Below, piece after piece: positions 51,637 to 60,154 of a DNA stretch of 64,000 nucleotides. The notes under the pieces are model-generated. The model ran no database searches. It had not been told where the DNA came from and saw only the letters and a list, made by a program, of their open reading frames with translations. Origin of the DNA: Rikenellaceae bacterium (GTDB lineage: Bacteria > Bacteroidota > Bacteroidia > Bacteroidales > Rikenellaceae); contig SUZM01000008.1 of assembly GCA_015059965.1 (NCBI GenBank), forward strand, positions 30,442-94,441. Direction: 5' to 3'. Both the position numbers and the translations under genes were made by a program. Every line of letters begins with the position of its first letter. Positions within the stretch are counted from its first letter, which is position 1.

Positions 51637-53877
51637 CTAATTCATCTTCAGCTTCGCGCTGATCTGCACGCCCGAGTGCTCGACAAAGTAGCGCTGCGAC
51701 TTTAGGAGGTTGCGCGACTGCAGGATCATGTTCTTTGTCTCGGTGAGGATCGTCAGGTAGAGCATCGAGGCCTTGGTATTCGAATTCGAGGTATTGATGC
51801 GCTCCAACTCGGACTTAATGGCATCGGCAATCGTCTCAAAGAGGTTGTCGCGCATAGCCAGCACGCGGTCGATCTCCGAGAAGTCGCCCATGCGCAACAT
51901 CATCTCGATCTGGCGATAGATCAACTCCACCTCGTCATTGATGTGCATCAGATCCTCGGTCTGACCCTTCGACAAGCCTTCGTGGTTGTTATCGATATGC
52001 TCGTAGGCGGGACGGGTAATATGCAACAACGCTTTGGTCATCTCATTGAGGTAGTCCACCACCTGAACATAGTATTGGGCCGCATCGATATCCCCCTCCT
52101 GCAGACGGCGCAGGGTGGACATGAGCGAATATTTGCGGTCGCTCGAGTGCTGATAGAGCTCCTGGGCTTGTTGGGTCATCTCGCGCAACACCTTGCGATT
52201 CTCCTTGAAGACGGCCAAAAGAGTGCGGTCGTAGATGCGCGTGGCCGAAACCAAGGTGGCGCAGACCTCCTCGCTGAGCGAATGGAGGATCTCCTCCGAG
52301 GTCTCGGGCTTACGGCTCTTCGGGGCAACCTCCCCCGCGGGCTTCTTTTTGAAATTGCTGCGGTAGAGCATCACTCCACAGAGAATGGTGGTGATCACAA
52401 TGGCAATCGTGCCGCCATAGATCAGCACCAGCCCCACGACCAAGGCAATCAGGAAACCACCCAGGGCCGTTACAAACCAACCCATCACCACGGTCATCAC
52501 GCCCGTAATGCGGTATACGGCCGACTCGCGTCCCCAGGCCTTATCGGCCAGCGACGAACCCATGGCCACCATAAAGCAGACGTAGGTGGTCGAGAGGGGC
52601 AGTTTGAGCGACGTAGCCATCGAGATGAGCATGGCTGCCGTGGTGAGGTTCACCGTGGCACGGATCATATCGTAAGGCGAGCCGCTGTGCTCGATATCCT
52701 CATACTCGAAACGGGTGGCCAGCTTCTCGCGGATGCGCTTCGGAACCACCGATTCGAGGGCATTGTTGATGTTCAGCGCTCCGCGAACCAACGTACGCGA
52801 GAAGGCCGACGAGTTGTAACCCGATCCCCCCTCGCCCTCCTGAGCCGACGAGAGCGAGAGCTCGGTCTGGCTCACGTTCATCGACTTTTTCGAGGTCCAA
52901 AGCGTTACGATCATCACCACGCCGGCGAAGAGGAGGATGGCAAAGTTGGCAGGGACATTCTCGCTCAAGGCCCCCATCATCAACTCGGTGGTGCCCGCCC
53001 GCGAAGCAATCTGGTAGGCATCGAAGCTGGCCACGGGGACACCGATGAAGTTCACCAGGTCGTTACCGGCAAAGGCTAAGGCGAGGGCAAAGGTACCCGA
53101 GAGGATCGTTATGCGCAGGATGTTGATCTTCAGCCGCTGCAAGAAGAAGAGGATCAGCGAGCAGATGATCCAGCAGACCACCAGCGAAAGGAAGAGGTGG
53201 TGGTTTACAAATTCGATGAAGGGGTGACCGGCCAGGATGCCCTTCAACCCCTTGAAGAGGGCGAAATAGACAATGGCCGTCAGCGAAATACCACACCACA
53301 TGGCACCCAACTTACGCAACATGGCCGTATAGCGGAACGAGAAGATGGCACGCGAGACGTACATCACGATCGTACCGCAAGTGAAGGCGATAACCACCGA
53401 AAGGAGGATGGCCGAGACGATACCCAAAGCTCGCGAGGTGTTGATAAATTCACCCAAGCTGCTCAGTGTCAACATGTCGCTGCCGGCAATCTTGAAGATC
53501 GAAACGGCAATGGCCGAACCCAACAGACAGAAGATCAGCGACACGGTGGTCGAGGTCGGGAGGCCCAGCGAGTTGTAGAGATCCAAGAGGATGACGTTGG
53601 CAAACATCACGCCCAAGTAGAGAATCATCACCTCATGGAAGGAGAAGAGGGCGGGGTTGAACATGCCGTTGCGGGCCACCTCCATCATACCACTCGAGGT
53701 AACAACGCCGATGATGATACCCACCGAGGCGACCGTCAGAATGGTGCGCATCGAGGCTGCCTTAGAACCGATGGCCGAGTTCAGGAAGTTCACGGCATCA
53801 TTGGTTACACCGACAAAGAGACCCGAGAGGGCCAGGATGCCGAGAATAACGACGATAATGGTGTAGAGTTCACTCAT
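51637..53877 (-). CDS. Inorganic phosphate transporter, PiT family, with PhoU-like tail
   Basis: From ATG 53877 the protein has 746 residues. The membrane part (about 1-520) has ten or more helices and the two PiT signatures: GVTNDAVNFLNSAIG (21-35) near the start and LPLSTTYVCFMVAMGSSLADKAWG (about 430), the inverted repeat that forms the phosphate/cation pathway. A hydrophilic domain (about 540-746) is helical and resembles PhoU (SATRIYDRTLLAVF, YHHSSDRKYSL-like heptads), as in other long Bacteroidota PiT proteins. It imports phosphate with Na+ or H+. The upstream in-frame codons (MDTNATNRRR) lie before the membrane start and are disfavoured. Confidence 0.9.
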   Translation of the reverse strand: MSELYTIIVVILGILALSGLFVGVTNDAVNFLNSAIGSKAASMRTILTVASVGIIIGVVTSSGMMEVARNGMFNPALFSFHEVMILYLGVMFANVILLDLYNSLGLPTSTTVSLIFCLLGSAIAVSIFKIAGSDMLTLSSLGEFINTSRALGIVSAILLSVVIAFTCGTIVMYVSRAIFSFRYTAMLRKLGAMWCGISLTAIVYFALFKGLKGILAGHPFIEFVNHHLFLSLVVCWIICSLILFFLQRLKINILRITILSGTFALALAFAGNDLVNFIGVPVASFDAYQIASRAGTTELMMGALSENVPANFAILLFAGVVMIVTLWTSKKSMNVSQTELSLSSAQEGEGGSGYNSSAFSRTLVRGALNINNALESVVPKRIREKLATRFEYEDIEHSGSPYDMIRATVNLTTAAMLISMATSLKLPLSTTYVCFMVAMGSSLADKAWGRESAVYRITGVMTVVMGWFVTALGGFLIALVVGLVLIYGGTIAIVITTILCGVMLYRSNFKKKPAGEVAPKSRKPETSEEILHSLSEEVCATLVSATRIYDRTLLAVFKENRKVLREMTQQAQELYQHSSDRKYSLMSTLRRLQEGDIDAAQYYVQVVDYLNEMTKALLHITRPAYEHIDNNHEGLSKGQTEDLMHINDEVELIYRQIEMMLRMGDFSEIDRVLAMRDNLFETIADAIKSELERINTSNSNTKASMLYLTILTETKNMILQSRNLLKSQRYFVEHSGVQISAKLKMN

Positions 53878-54394
53878 AGATTTATGTATGGGTTTTCTTT
53901 TTACATCTCTATTCCGTCTGCGGTTGGTTGCGTTCGTATCCAAGAAGAAACAAGAACCGCTTATTTACAACACGTTACCGGCCACATTCGGCTCCTTGGG
54001 AGCCAGAAGTACCGATTTGGCACCCCAAATATACAAATTTTTTTGGCTGTAACCATATCTTCACGATTTTGCAATAAAAATTTCACAACTTTTATCTTTT
54101 CGCTGCTCATTTGGTTGGAGTCGCGGATTTTTTTTCTCCACAGGCAAAGATTTCTTATTGCCAAAAGTTCGATTATCCCATTTTTTTCTTAACTTTGTTA
54201 GTTGGAAACCGACCGCCCCCTTTTTCAAAGCGGGAACAAGGTGCGCAAAAAGCCTAAGGCAAGTATGCGCAAAAGACAAGGAGCGGGAAGAGAAAAACGG
54301 GAGAGAAGGAAGAAGAAAAGTAAGGAAAAGGTAAGAAAACGGTAAAGCATAAAAGTTAGAAAACCTAAAATAGAAAACCTAAAAATAGAAAACT
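53878..54394. other. Divergent control region of PiT and gcvP
   Basis: On the minus strand TATATTTG (54026-54033) is a likely -7 box for the PiT gene; its leader contains the stem GGCTCC/GGAGCC (53989-54003). On the plus strand TAACTTTG (54190-54197) may serve gcvP, with a purine-rich leader of about 190 bases that ends in tandem TAGAAAACCTAAAA units (54357-54392). Neither has a clear -33. I looked for a glycine riboswitch and see none. Nothing else is recognisable. Confidence 0.5.
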
Positions 54395-57229
54395 ATGGCA
54401 TTTGACAATTTTGCTGCACGCCACATTGGTGTAACGCGTGAAAAAGATCTCAAGGAGATGCTCGAGGTGATCGGGGTAAAGTCGGTCGAGGAGCTCATCT
54501 CACAGGTAATTCCGCAGTCGATCCGCCTGAAGGAGCCGCTGGCTTTGGACAAGGGGATGAGTGAGTACGAGTTTGCGGCTCACATTCAGGAGCTTGCCTC
54601 GCGCAACCGCACCCTGCGCTCGTTCATCGGTATGGGCTACTACCCGACGGCTGTTCCCGCCGTGGTGGCCCGCAACGTCTTCGAGAACCCCGCCTGGTAC
54701 ACCTCCTACACCCCCTATCAGGCCGAGATCTCGCAGGGCCGTCTGGAGGCTCTGCTGAACTACCAGACCGCTATTATCTCCCTTACGGGTATGCAGATTG
54801 CCAACTGCTCGCTCCTGGACGAGGCTACCGCCACGGCTGAGGCGATGCTGATGATGTATGCCCTGCGTTCGCGCGAAGCCGTGAAGGAGGGTCGCAACCA
54901 GCTCTTCGTGGACGAGCAGCTCTTCCCGCAGAATCTGGACGTGCTGCTGACTCGCTCGGAGCCCTTCGGCATCGAGCTGATCGTGGACGACTACGCCACC
55001 TACGAATTTACGGGCAAGGAGTTTGGCGCCATCGTACAGTACCCGGCCGCCAATGGTGAGTTGCGTGACTACGCTTCGTTTGCCGAGGCTGCCCACGCGA
55101 AGGGAATCCTGGTGACGGCGGTTGCCGATCTGTTGGCCCTGGCTCTGGTGAAGGCTCCCGGCGAGTGGGGTGCCGACATCGCCGTAGGTTCGACCCAGCG
55201 CCTGGGTACGCCGATGGGCTTCGGAGGTCCCTCGGCCGGTTACATGGCTACGCGCGAGGCTTACAAGCGCAACATGCCGGGCCGCATCATCGGTGTTTCG
55301 GTAGACCGTCTGGGCAACAAGGCCCTGCGTATGGCTCTCCAGATGCGTGAGCAGCACATCAAGCGCGAGAAGGCCACCTCGAACATCTGTACCGCTTCGG
55401 CTCTGATGGCCTCAATGGTGGGTCTTTACTGTATGTACAATGGTCCCGAGGGGCTACGTCGTGCCGCCGAGACGGCCCACCGCTCGGCCCTGACCGTAGC
55501 CAACGCCCTGGAGGCTTTGGGCTATAAGCTCACTACCAAGCAGCTCTTCGACACCGTGGAGGTGGAGGCCGAGGCTGCCGTGATTCAGTCGCTGGCCCTG
55601 ATTCAGGGGATCAACTTCTACTATCCCAGTGAGGGCCGCGTGCGCCTCTCGTGCGACGAGGTAACCACCCCCGAGGAGGTGGCAACCATCATCTCGATCT
55701 TTGCCGAGGCTCGTGGCAAGAAGGCCAAGGCCGTAAAGCTCGCCTCAGAGAATGCCCTGCCCCAGGAGTTGGTTCGTGAGTCGGCCTACCTGCAGGAGAA
55801 GATCTTCAACTCCTACCGCTCGGAGAGCGAACTAATGCGCTATATCAAGAAGCTGGAGCTGCGCGACATCTCGCTGGCCAACTCGATGATCTCACTCGGT
55901 TCGTGCACGATGAAGCTCAACGCCGCCGCGGAGATGATGCCCCTGTCGCTCGCCGGCTTCCAGAATATGCACCCCTTCGCACCGGCCGACCAGGCCGAGG
56001 GTTACCTCGAGCTGATTGCCGAGCTGGAGCGCAACCTGGCCACCATCACCGGCTTTGCCGCCTGCTCCGTACAACCCAACTCGGGTGCTGCGGGCGAGTA
56101 CACGGGTCTGATGGTGATCCGTGCCTACCACCAGAGCCGCGGCCAGGGCTACCGCAACATCATGCTGATCCCCGCCTCGGCCCACGGCACCAACCCCGCC
56201 TCGGCAGCCATGGCCGGCATGAAGATCGTCACGGTAGCCTGCGACCAGAACGGAAATATCGACGTCGAGGATCTGAAGAAGAAGGCTGAGGAGCACAGCT
56301 CGGAGCTGTGCGGTCTGATGGTTACCTACCCCTCGACCCACGGTGTCTTCGAGAGCCGTATTCGCGAGATTGTGGATGCCGTACATGAGGCCGGAGGTCA
56401 GGTCTATATGGACGGTGCCAACATGAACGCCCAGGTGGGTCTGACGAACCCCGGCTACATTGGAGCCGACGTCTGCCACCTGAACCTGCACAAGACCTTC
56501 GCGATGCCCCACGGTGGTGGCGGCCCCGGTGTAGGCCCCATCTGCGTGGCCGAGCACCTGAAGGAGTTCTTGCCCTCGCACCCGATCGTTGCCACGGGTG
56601 GTGATAACGGCATTACAGCTGTTGCCTCGTCGCCCTATGGCTCGGCCATGCTGCTCCCGATCACCTACGGCTACATCAAGATGCTGGGCGAGGAGGGTCT
56701 GCGCCGCTCGACCGAAATGGCCATCGTCAACGCCAACTACATGTCGTCGGCCCTGAAGAGTGAGTATCGCACCTACTATGCCGGTGAGACGGGCCGCGTG
56801 GGTCACGAGATGATCCTCGACCTGACGAACTTCAAGCGTGACTACAACATCGACTGCGGCGACATCGCTCACCGCCTGATGGACTACGGCTTCCACGCCC
56901 CCACCCTCTCGTTCCCCGTACACGAAACGCTGATGGTGGAGCCTACGGAGTCGGAGGACAAGGCCGAGATGGATCGCTTTATGGCTGCCCTGGTGCAGAT
57001 CAAGCGCGAGTGTGAGGCCGCTGCCGCCTCGGGCGAGAAGGACAACGTGGTGGTCAATGCTCCGCACACCGCCCCCGAGCTCTGTGGCGAGTGGTCGCAC
57101 CCCTACACCCGCGAGGAGGCCGCCTTCCCCTTGGAGTGGATCAAGTGTGCCAAGTTCTTCCCCTATGTTTCGAAGATTGACAACGGTTACGGTGACCGCA
57201 ATCTCTGCTGCCAGAATCTGGTGGAGTAG
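54395..57229 (+). CDS. gcvP: Glycine dehydrogenase (decarboxylating), P protein
   Basis: PLP enzyme that decarboxylates glycine and passes the aminomethyl group to lipoyl-GcvH. The 944-residue protein is the fused form containing both halves: the N-terminal half with YTPYQAEISQGRLEALLNYQT (about 108-128), and the C-terminal half with the PLP lysine in HLNLHKTFAMPHGGGGPG (Lys near 703). The length is normal for the single-chain type. The gene stands alone behind a long purine-rich leader, and its partner gcvH is 14.5 kb upstream. Assignment is secure. Confidence 0.96.
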   Translation: MAFDNFAARHIGVTREKDLKEMLEVIGVKSVEELISQVIPQSIRLKEPLALDKGMSEYEFAAHIQELASRNRTLRSFIGMGYYPTAVPAVVARNVFENPAWYTSYTPYQAEISQGRLEALLNYQTAIISLTGMQIANCSLLDEATATAEAMLMMYALRSREAVKEGRNQLFVDEQLFPQNLDVLLTRSEPFGIELIVDDYATYEFTGKEFGAIVQYPAANGELRDYASFAEAAHAKGILVTAVADLLALALVKAPGEWGADIAVGSTQRLGTPMGFGGPSAGYMATREAYKRNMPGRIIGVSVDRLGNKALRMALQMREQHIKREKATSNICTASALMASMVGLYCMYNGPEGLRRAAETAHRSALTVANALEALGYKLTTKQLFDTVEVEAEAAVIQSLALIQGINFYYPSEGRVRLSCDEVTTPEEVATIISIFAEARGKKAKAVKLASENALPQELVRESAYLQEKIFNSYRSESELMRYIKKLELRDISLANSMISLGSCTMKLNAAAEMMPLSLAGFQNMHPFAPADQAEGYLELIAELERNLATITGFAACSVQPNSGAAGEYTGLMVIRAYHQSRGQGYRNIMLIPASAHGTNPASAAMAGMKIVTVACDQNGNIDVEDLKKKAEEHSSELCGLMVTYPSTHGVFESRIREIVDAVHEAGGQVYMDGANMNAQVGLTNPGYIGADVCHLNLHKTFAMPHGGGGPGVGPICVAEHLKEFLPSHPIVATGGDNGITAVASSPYGSAMLLPITYGYIKMLGEEGLRRSTEMAIVNANYMSSALKSEYRTYYAGETGRVGHEMILDLTNFKRDYNIDCGDIAHRLMDYGFHAPTLSFPVHETLMVEPTESEDKAEMDRFMAALVQIKRECEAAAASGEKDNVVVNAPHTAPELCGEWSHPYTREEAAFPLEWIKCAKFFPYVSKIDNGYGDRNLCCQNLVE

Positions 57230-57286
57230 ACAAGTGGTTACGCAAAACCTGTACGGAAATTAACCGAGCTATTAAAACAACACATT

Positions 57287-57895
57287 ATGAAGAGATACTT
57301 TTTTGTCCTATTGGCCCTTGTGCTGACTACGGCATGCACCAATGAGCCGGAGGGCTTTATCCACTCAAAGGGCATTGGCCCCGTCAAAATCGGCATGTCG
57401 ATCGAGGAGCTTCCGGCCCAAGTTGAAGGGCTCTACGACGAGATCCAAAAGATTGATGAGGAGGGTTATTTCGACGAGTTCATGGGGGAGGAGATTCCTC
57501 CGCGCGACAAATACCTGTTCAAAAAGATGGGTGAGGTAATCTTTATGACCGAGTGTGAGGATGGAGAGACTCAGATCGAGTATCTTGAAGCCCTCTCGCC
57601 TATGCTTTCGCACAGAGGTGTTTGTCCCGGCATGAGCTGCAAGGAGGTTCTTCAGACCGAAGCAAAGCTGCATGCCGGCGGCTACCCCGAGTCGTGCGAG
57701 TTTGTCTGCTATTGGCGATTCCCGGAGCCCTCGATTGAAGCGTGGGGTGAAGGGACTGTCCTCTCAAATAGAGGTGTTTCCTATTTTACCCAGATGGACG
57801 AGAACGATCTATACAATGGGCAGGAACCACGCACGGATTTCAAAGCCGAGTACTTCACCGATGAATACCGCATCCAAAAGATTGTAATCCGATAA
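57287..57895 (+). CDS. Lipoprotein of unknown function
   Basis: 202 residues with lipobox LTTAC (Cys17). The mature part begins GIGPVKIGMSIEELPAQVEGLYDEI, a pattern (G-x-x-x-G-M-S-x-x-E-L) seen at the start of many small SmpA-like or two-layer lipoproteins, repeated in weaker form as GVCPGMSCKEVLQTEAKLHAGG (about 110-131). This suggests two related halves. Cys111, Cys115, Cys134 and Cys138 may form disulfides. I do not recognise a family. It follows gcvP by 57 bases but need not be functionally tied to it. A strong terminator follows. Confidence 0.75.
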   Translation: MKRYFFVLLALVLTTACTNEPEGFIHSKGIGPVKIGMSIEELPAQVEGLYDEIQKIDEEGYFDEFMGEEIPPRDKYLFKKMGEVIFMTECEDGETQIEYLEALSPMLSHRGVCPGMSCKEVLQTEAKLHAGGYPESCEFVCYWRFPEPSIEAWGEGTVLSNRGVSYFTQMDENDLYNGQEPRTDFKAEYFTDEYRIQKIVIR

Positions 57896-57938
57896 AACCG
57901 GCTTTACGAATCGGTATTTGAATTGAATTTACATCACG

Positions 57939-57981
57939 AAGGTGTGTCTTTGCTCAAAGAAGAGCGGGACACACCTTTTTT
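57939..57981 (+). terminator. Intrinsic terminator
   Basis: AAGGTGTGTC and GACACACCTT arms with an 18-base loop and a T-run, 43 bases after the lipoprotein stop. Confidence 0.85.
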
Positions 57982-58047
57982 ATAGCCGGAAACAACGCTT
58001 TGTTCCTTGAAAGAGTGGAGGCATCCCTCTTTCTATGAGTCGTTCAT

Positions 58048-58950
58048 TTAACTTCGAATCCCATGGGTAATTCCTCGGCGCAGGCGCACCAACCAGAGAG
58101 CCTTCGCCGGACGGAGGGTGATCAGCCAGAAGAGGGCAATCAGCAGGGTCGCCCCCCATTTCATCGCCTCTCGGAGGTAGAGCCCGAGAACCCGTCCACC
58201 CAGTTCGGCACGACGACGTTGGCTCACACCTATATTATATGATAGGTTTTGCAGATACTCGCGGGTGAGCTTGCGGGCAGGAATCAAGTGCCACATCACC
58301 GCTTTGGGTGCGTAGTAGCACTTGGCTCCCGCGCGAGCCAGGCGTTCGAAGAGGTCGCTCTCCTCGCCGCCGATCAGACGATCGCCCACACGCCCCAACT
58401 CGGGATTGAAGAGGCCGAAACGGACGAAGACCTCACGCCGAAAGGCCATATTGCCTCCGGCCGGGATGCGCCCCACGGGAAACTCCCGCACTTGATCTCC
58501 ATAGTCCATCGGATTGGCAATGGGCTCCTCGGTAAAGCGTGACATCCAATGAGGACGCGGCACCTCTTCATAAGTCGCAATCACCCGCCCACCGGCCGAC
58601 ATCGCCTCAGGATATTGATCGAAAAGCTCAACATAGGCGGCCAAGAAGTCGGGGTTAATGCGCTCGTCATCATCTATGATGGCGATCAGTTCGCCACGCG
58701 AGGCCTCGATACCACAGTTGCGTGCATGGGAGAGCCCCTGACGCTCCTCGCGGACCATACGCAGCTGCCGATCCGAATAGCGAGCCGCGAAGTCGGCAAA
58801 ACGCGCCGCCGTATCATCCGTCGAACGATTGTCCACCACCACACACTCCCATTCGGTCGGCGACAGGGTCTGCTGCACGACCGATCGCAAGGCCCCAATC
58901 AGGGCCTCGGCACGGTTATAGGTAGCGATGACGAGCGAAATACGAATCAT
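58048..58950 (-). CDS. Family 2 glycosyltransferase
   Basis: 300 residues. The GT-A domain opens with ISLVIATYNRAEALIGALRSVVQQTL (3-28), VVVDNRSTDDT (about 38) and the nucleotide-sugar/metal motif IAIIDDDERINPDFL (about 91-105); GNMAFRREVFVRFGLFNPELGR and GGEESDLFERL (about 168-206) are the acceptor-site segments. A C-terminal hydrophobic helix (WGATLLIALFWLITL, about 267-281) probably anchors it to the inner membrane. It transfers a sugar to a surface glycan or lipid, not identifiable. It stands alone, not in a glycan cluster. The promoter leaves no untranslated leader. Confidence 0.88.
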   Translation of the reverse strand: MIRISLVIATYNRAEALIGALRSVVQQTLSPTEWECVVVDNRSTDDTAARFADFAARYSDRQLRMVREERQGLSHARNCGIEASRGELIAIIDDDERINPDFLAAYVELFDQYPEAMSAGGRVIATYEEVPRPHWMSRFTEEPIANPMDYGDQVREFPVGRIPAGGNMAFRREVFVRFGLFNPELGRVGDRLIGGEESDLFERLARAGAKCYYAPKAVMWHLIPARKLTREYLQNLSYNIGVSQRRRAELGGRVLGLYLREAMKWGATLLIALFWLITLRPAKALWLVRLRRGITHGIRS

Positions 58951-58954
58951 AACG

Positions 58955-58984
58955 CAAAGGTAGAAAATAATTCACGATTCACAA
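58955..58984 (-). promoter_or_regulatory. Promoter of the glycosyltransferase gene, leaderless transcript expected
   Basis: Minus-strand -33 TTG (58982-58984), 19-base spacer, -7 TACCTTTG (58955-58962). The start codon is 58950-58948, five bases after the -7 box, where transcription should begin. The -33 falls in a TTCACGATTCACAA repeat. Confidence 0.7.
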
Positions 58985-59069
58985 CTATTTTTTAGGGGCT
59001 TTGGAAGCAATAGAGGCATTCGGGAAGATCAAAATTGACCACTGACACTAAACAATTGCTCATTTAAGG

Positions 59070-59375
59070 GGTTTGTCGTCAGAAGGGGCCGGGTGCCACA
59101 CTCGCTCCTTAACGCGGTTTTGTTGTCAGAAGGTGGCAGTTGCTGTCTATCGTGCAGTGAGCCCCGGATGGGGCATACTTGGCGTATGTTCCATTCGGGG
59201 CTCGCAACGGCAGGAGAAGGGATCCTCCTAAAGGATGAAAATCAAATTTGTCGTCAGAAGGGGCCGGGTGCAACGCTCGGCCTTAAAAACAACGATGGGC
59301 TGTACTTGACGTACTGCCCATTGTTGCTTTTTAAGGTTAGCGGCCGCAGATGGCCCCTTATCACGACAAATTTTA
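59070..59375. repeat. Stop-codon-anchored long hairpin, copy 6 (3' of sdhB), two cores
   Basis: The right end is the sdhB stop region (AAATTTGTCGTGATAAGGGGCC read on the minus strand in two parts) and its counterpart TTTGTCGTCAGAAGGGGCC recurs at 59072 and 59249 with a variant at 59118. Two hairpins lie inside: 59159-59203 (GAGCCCCGGATGG ... CATACTTGGCGTATG ... CGGGGCTC) and 59281-59336 (CCTTAAAAACAACGATGGGC, tip GTACTTGACGTAC, GCCCATTGTTGCTTTTTAAGG in two parts). It seems a tandem or nested pair. Confidence 0.8.
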
Positions 59376-60116
59376 GTCTTTGAGTTTTGCCGCCAAGAAC
59401 TCACGGTTCAGACGTGCAATATGCGCGATGGAGATCGACTTGGGGCACTGAGCCTGGCAAGCACCGGTGTTGGTGCAGTTACCGAAGCCCAGCTCGTCCA
59501 TCTTGGCCACCATGGCCTTGGCACGACGAGCACCCTCCACGCGGCCCTGGGGCAGCTTGGCAAGCGACGATACACGGGCAGCCACGAAGAGCATGGCCGA
59601 ACCGTTCTTACACGTTGCAGCGCAGGCGCCACAACCTACGCAGGCGGCAGCATCCATCGACTCCTCAGCATCGGCCTGGGGAATGGGAATGGCATTACCA
59701 TCGGGTACCGAGTTCGTGCGTACCGATACGAAACCTCCGGCCTGGAGAATCTCATCGTAAGCACCGCGGTTCACCACCAGGTCGCGGATCACGGGGAAGG
59801 CGGCCGAGCGCCAGGGCTCGATCGTAATGGTAGCGCCATCCTTGAACTTACGCATGTAGAGCTGGCAGGTCGTCACAGCCTGCGAAGGGCCGTGAGCATG
59901 GCCGTCGATGTGCAGCGAGCACATACCGCAGATACCCTCGCGGCAGTCGTGGTCGAAAGCCACGGGCTCCTCACCGGCATATACGAGGTCGTTGTTCAGA
60001 ATATCGAGCATCTCGAGGAATGAGGTATCGGGCGAGATGTCCTTCACCTGATACTCCTTGAAACCGCCCTGCGACTTAGCGTCTCTTTGACGCCATATCT
60101 TTAATGTAAAATTCAT
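59373..60116 (-). CDS. sdhB: Fumarate reductase / succinate dehydrogenase iron-sulfur subunit
   Basis: Carries electrons between flavoprotein and membrane quinone. The 247-residue protein has the plant-type [2Fe-2S] region [20 protein letters not shown] (58-77, last ligand TTC near 84) and two C-terminal clusters: [15 protein letters not shown] (about 157-171) and [17 protein letters not shown] (about 213-229). In Bacteroidota this complex mainly reduces fumarate with menaquinol during anaerobic growth. Third gene of the C-A-B order, 38 bases after the flavoprotein gene. Confidence 0.95.
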   Translation of the reverse strand: MNFTLKIWRQRDAKSQGGFKEYQVKDISPDTSFLEMLDILNNDLVYAGEEPVAFDHDCREGICGMCSLHIDGHAHGPSQAVTTCQLYMRKFKDGATITIEPWRSAAFPVIRDLVVNRGAYDEILQAGGFVSVRTNSVPDGNAIPIPQADAEESMDAAACVGCGACAATCKNGSAMLFVAARVSSLAKLPQGRVEGARRAKAMVAKMDELGFGNCTNTGACQAQCPKSISIAHIARLNREFLAAKLKD

Positions 60117-60154
60117 AGTTCGATGTTTGATTAAAGTTTCACGTCAAAAAAGTA

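Noticed and set aside
54200..54394. Glycine riboswitch before gcvP
   Set aside because: The leader lacks the conserved paired cores of that riboswitch and is mostly A and G.
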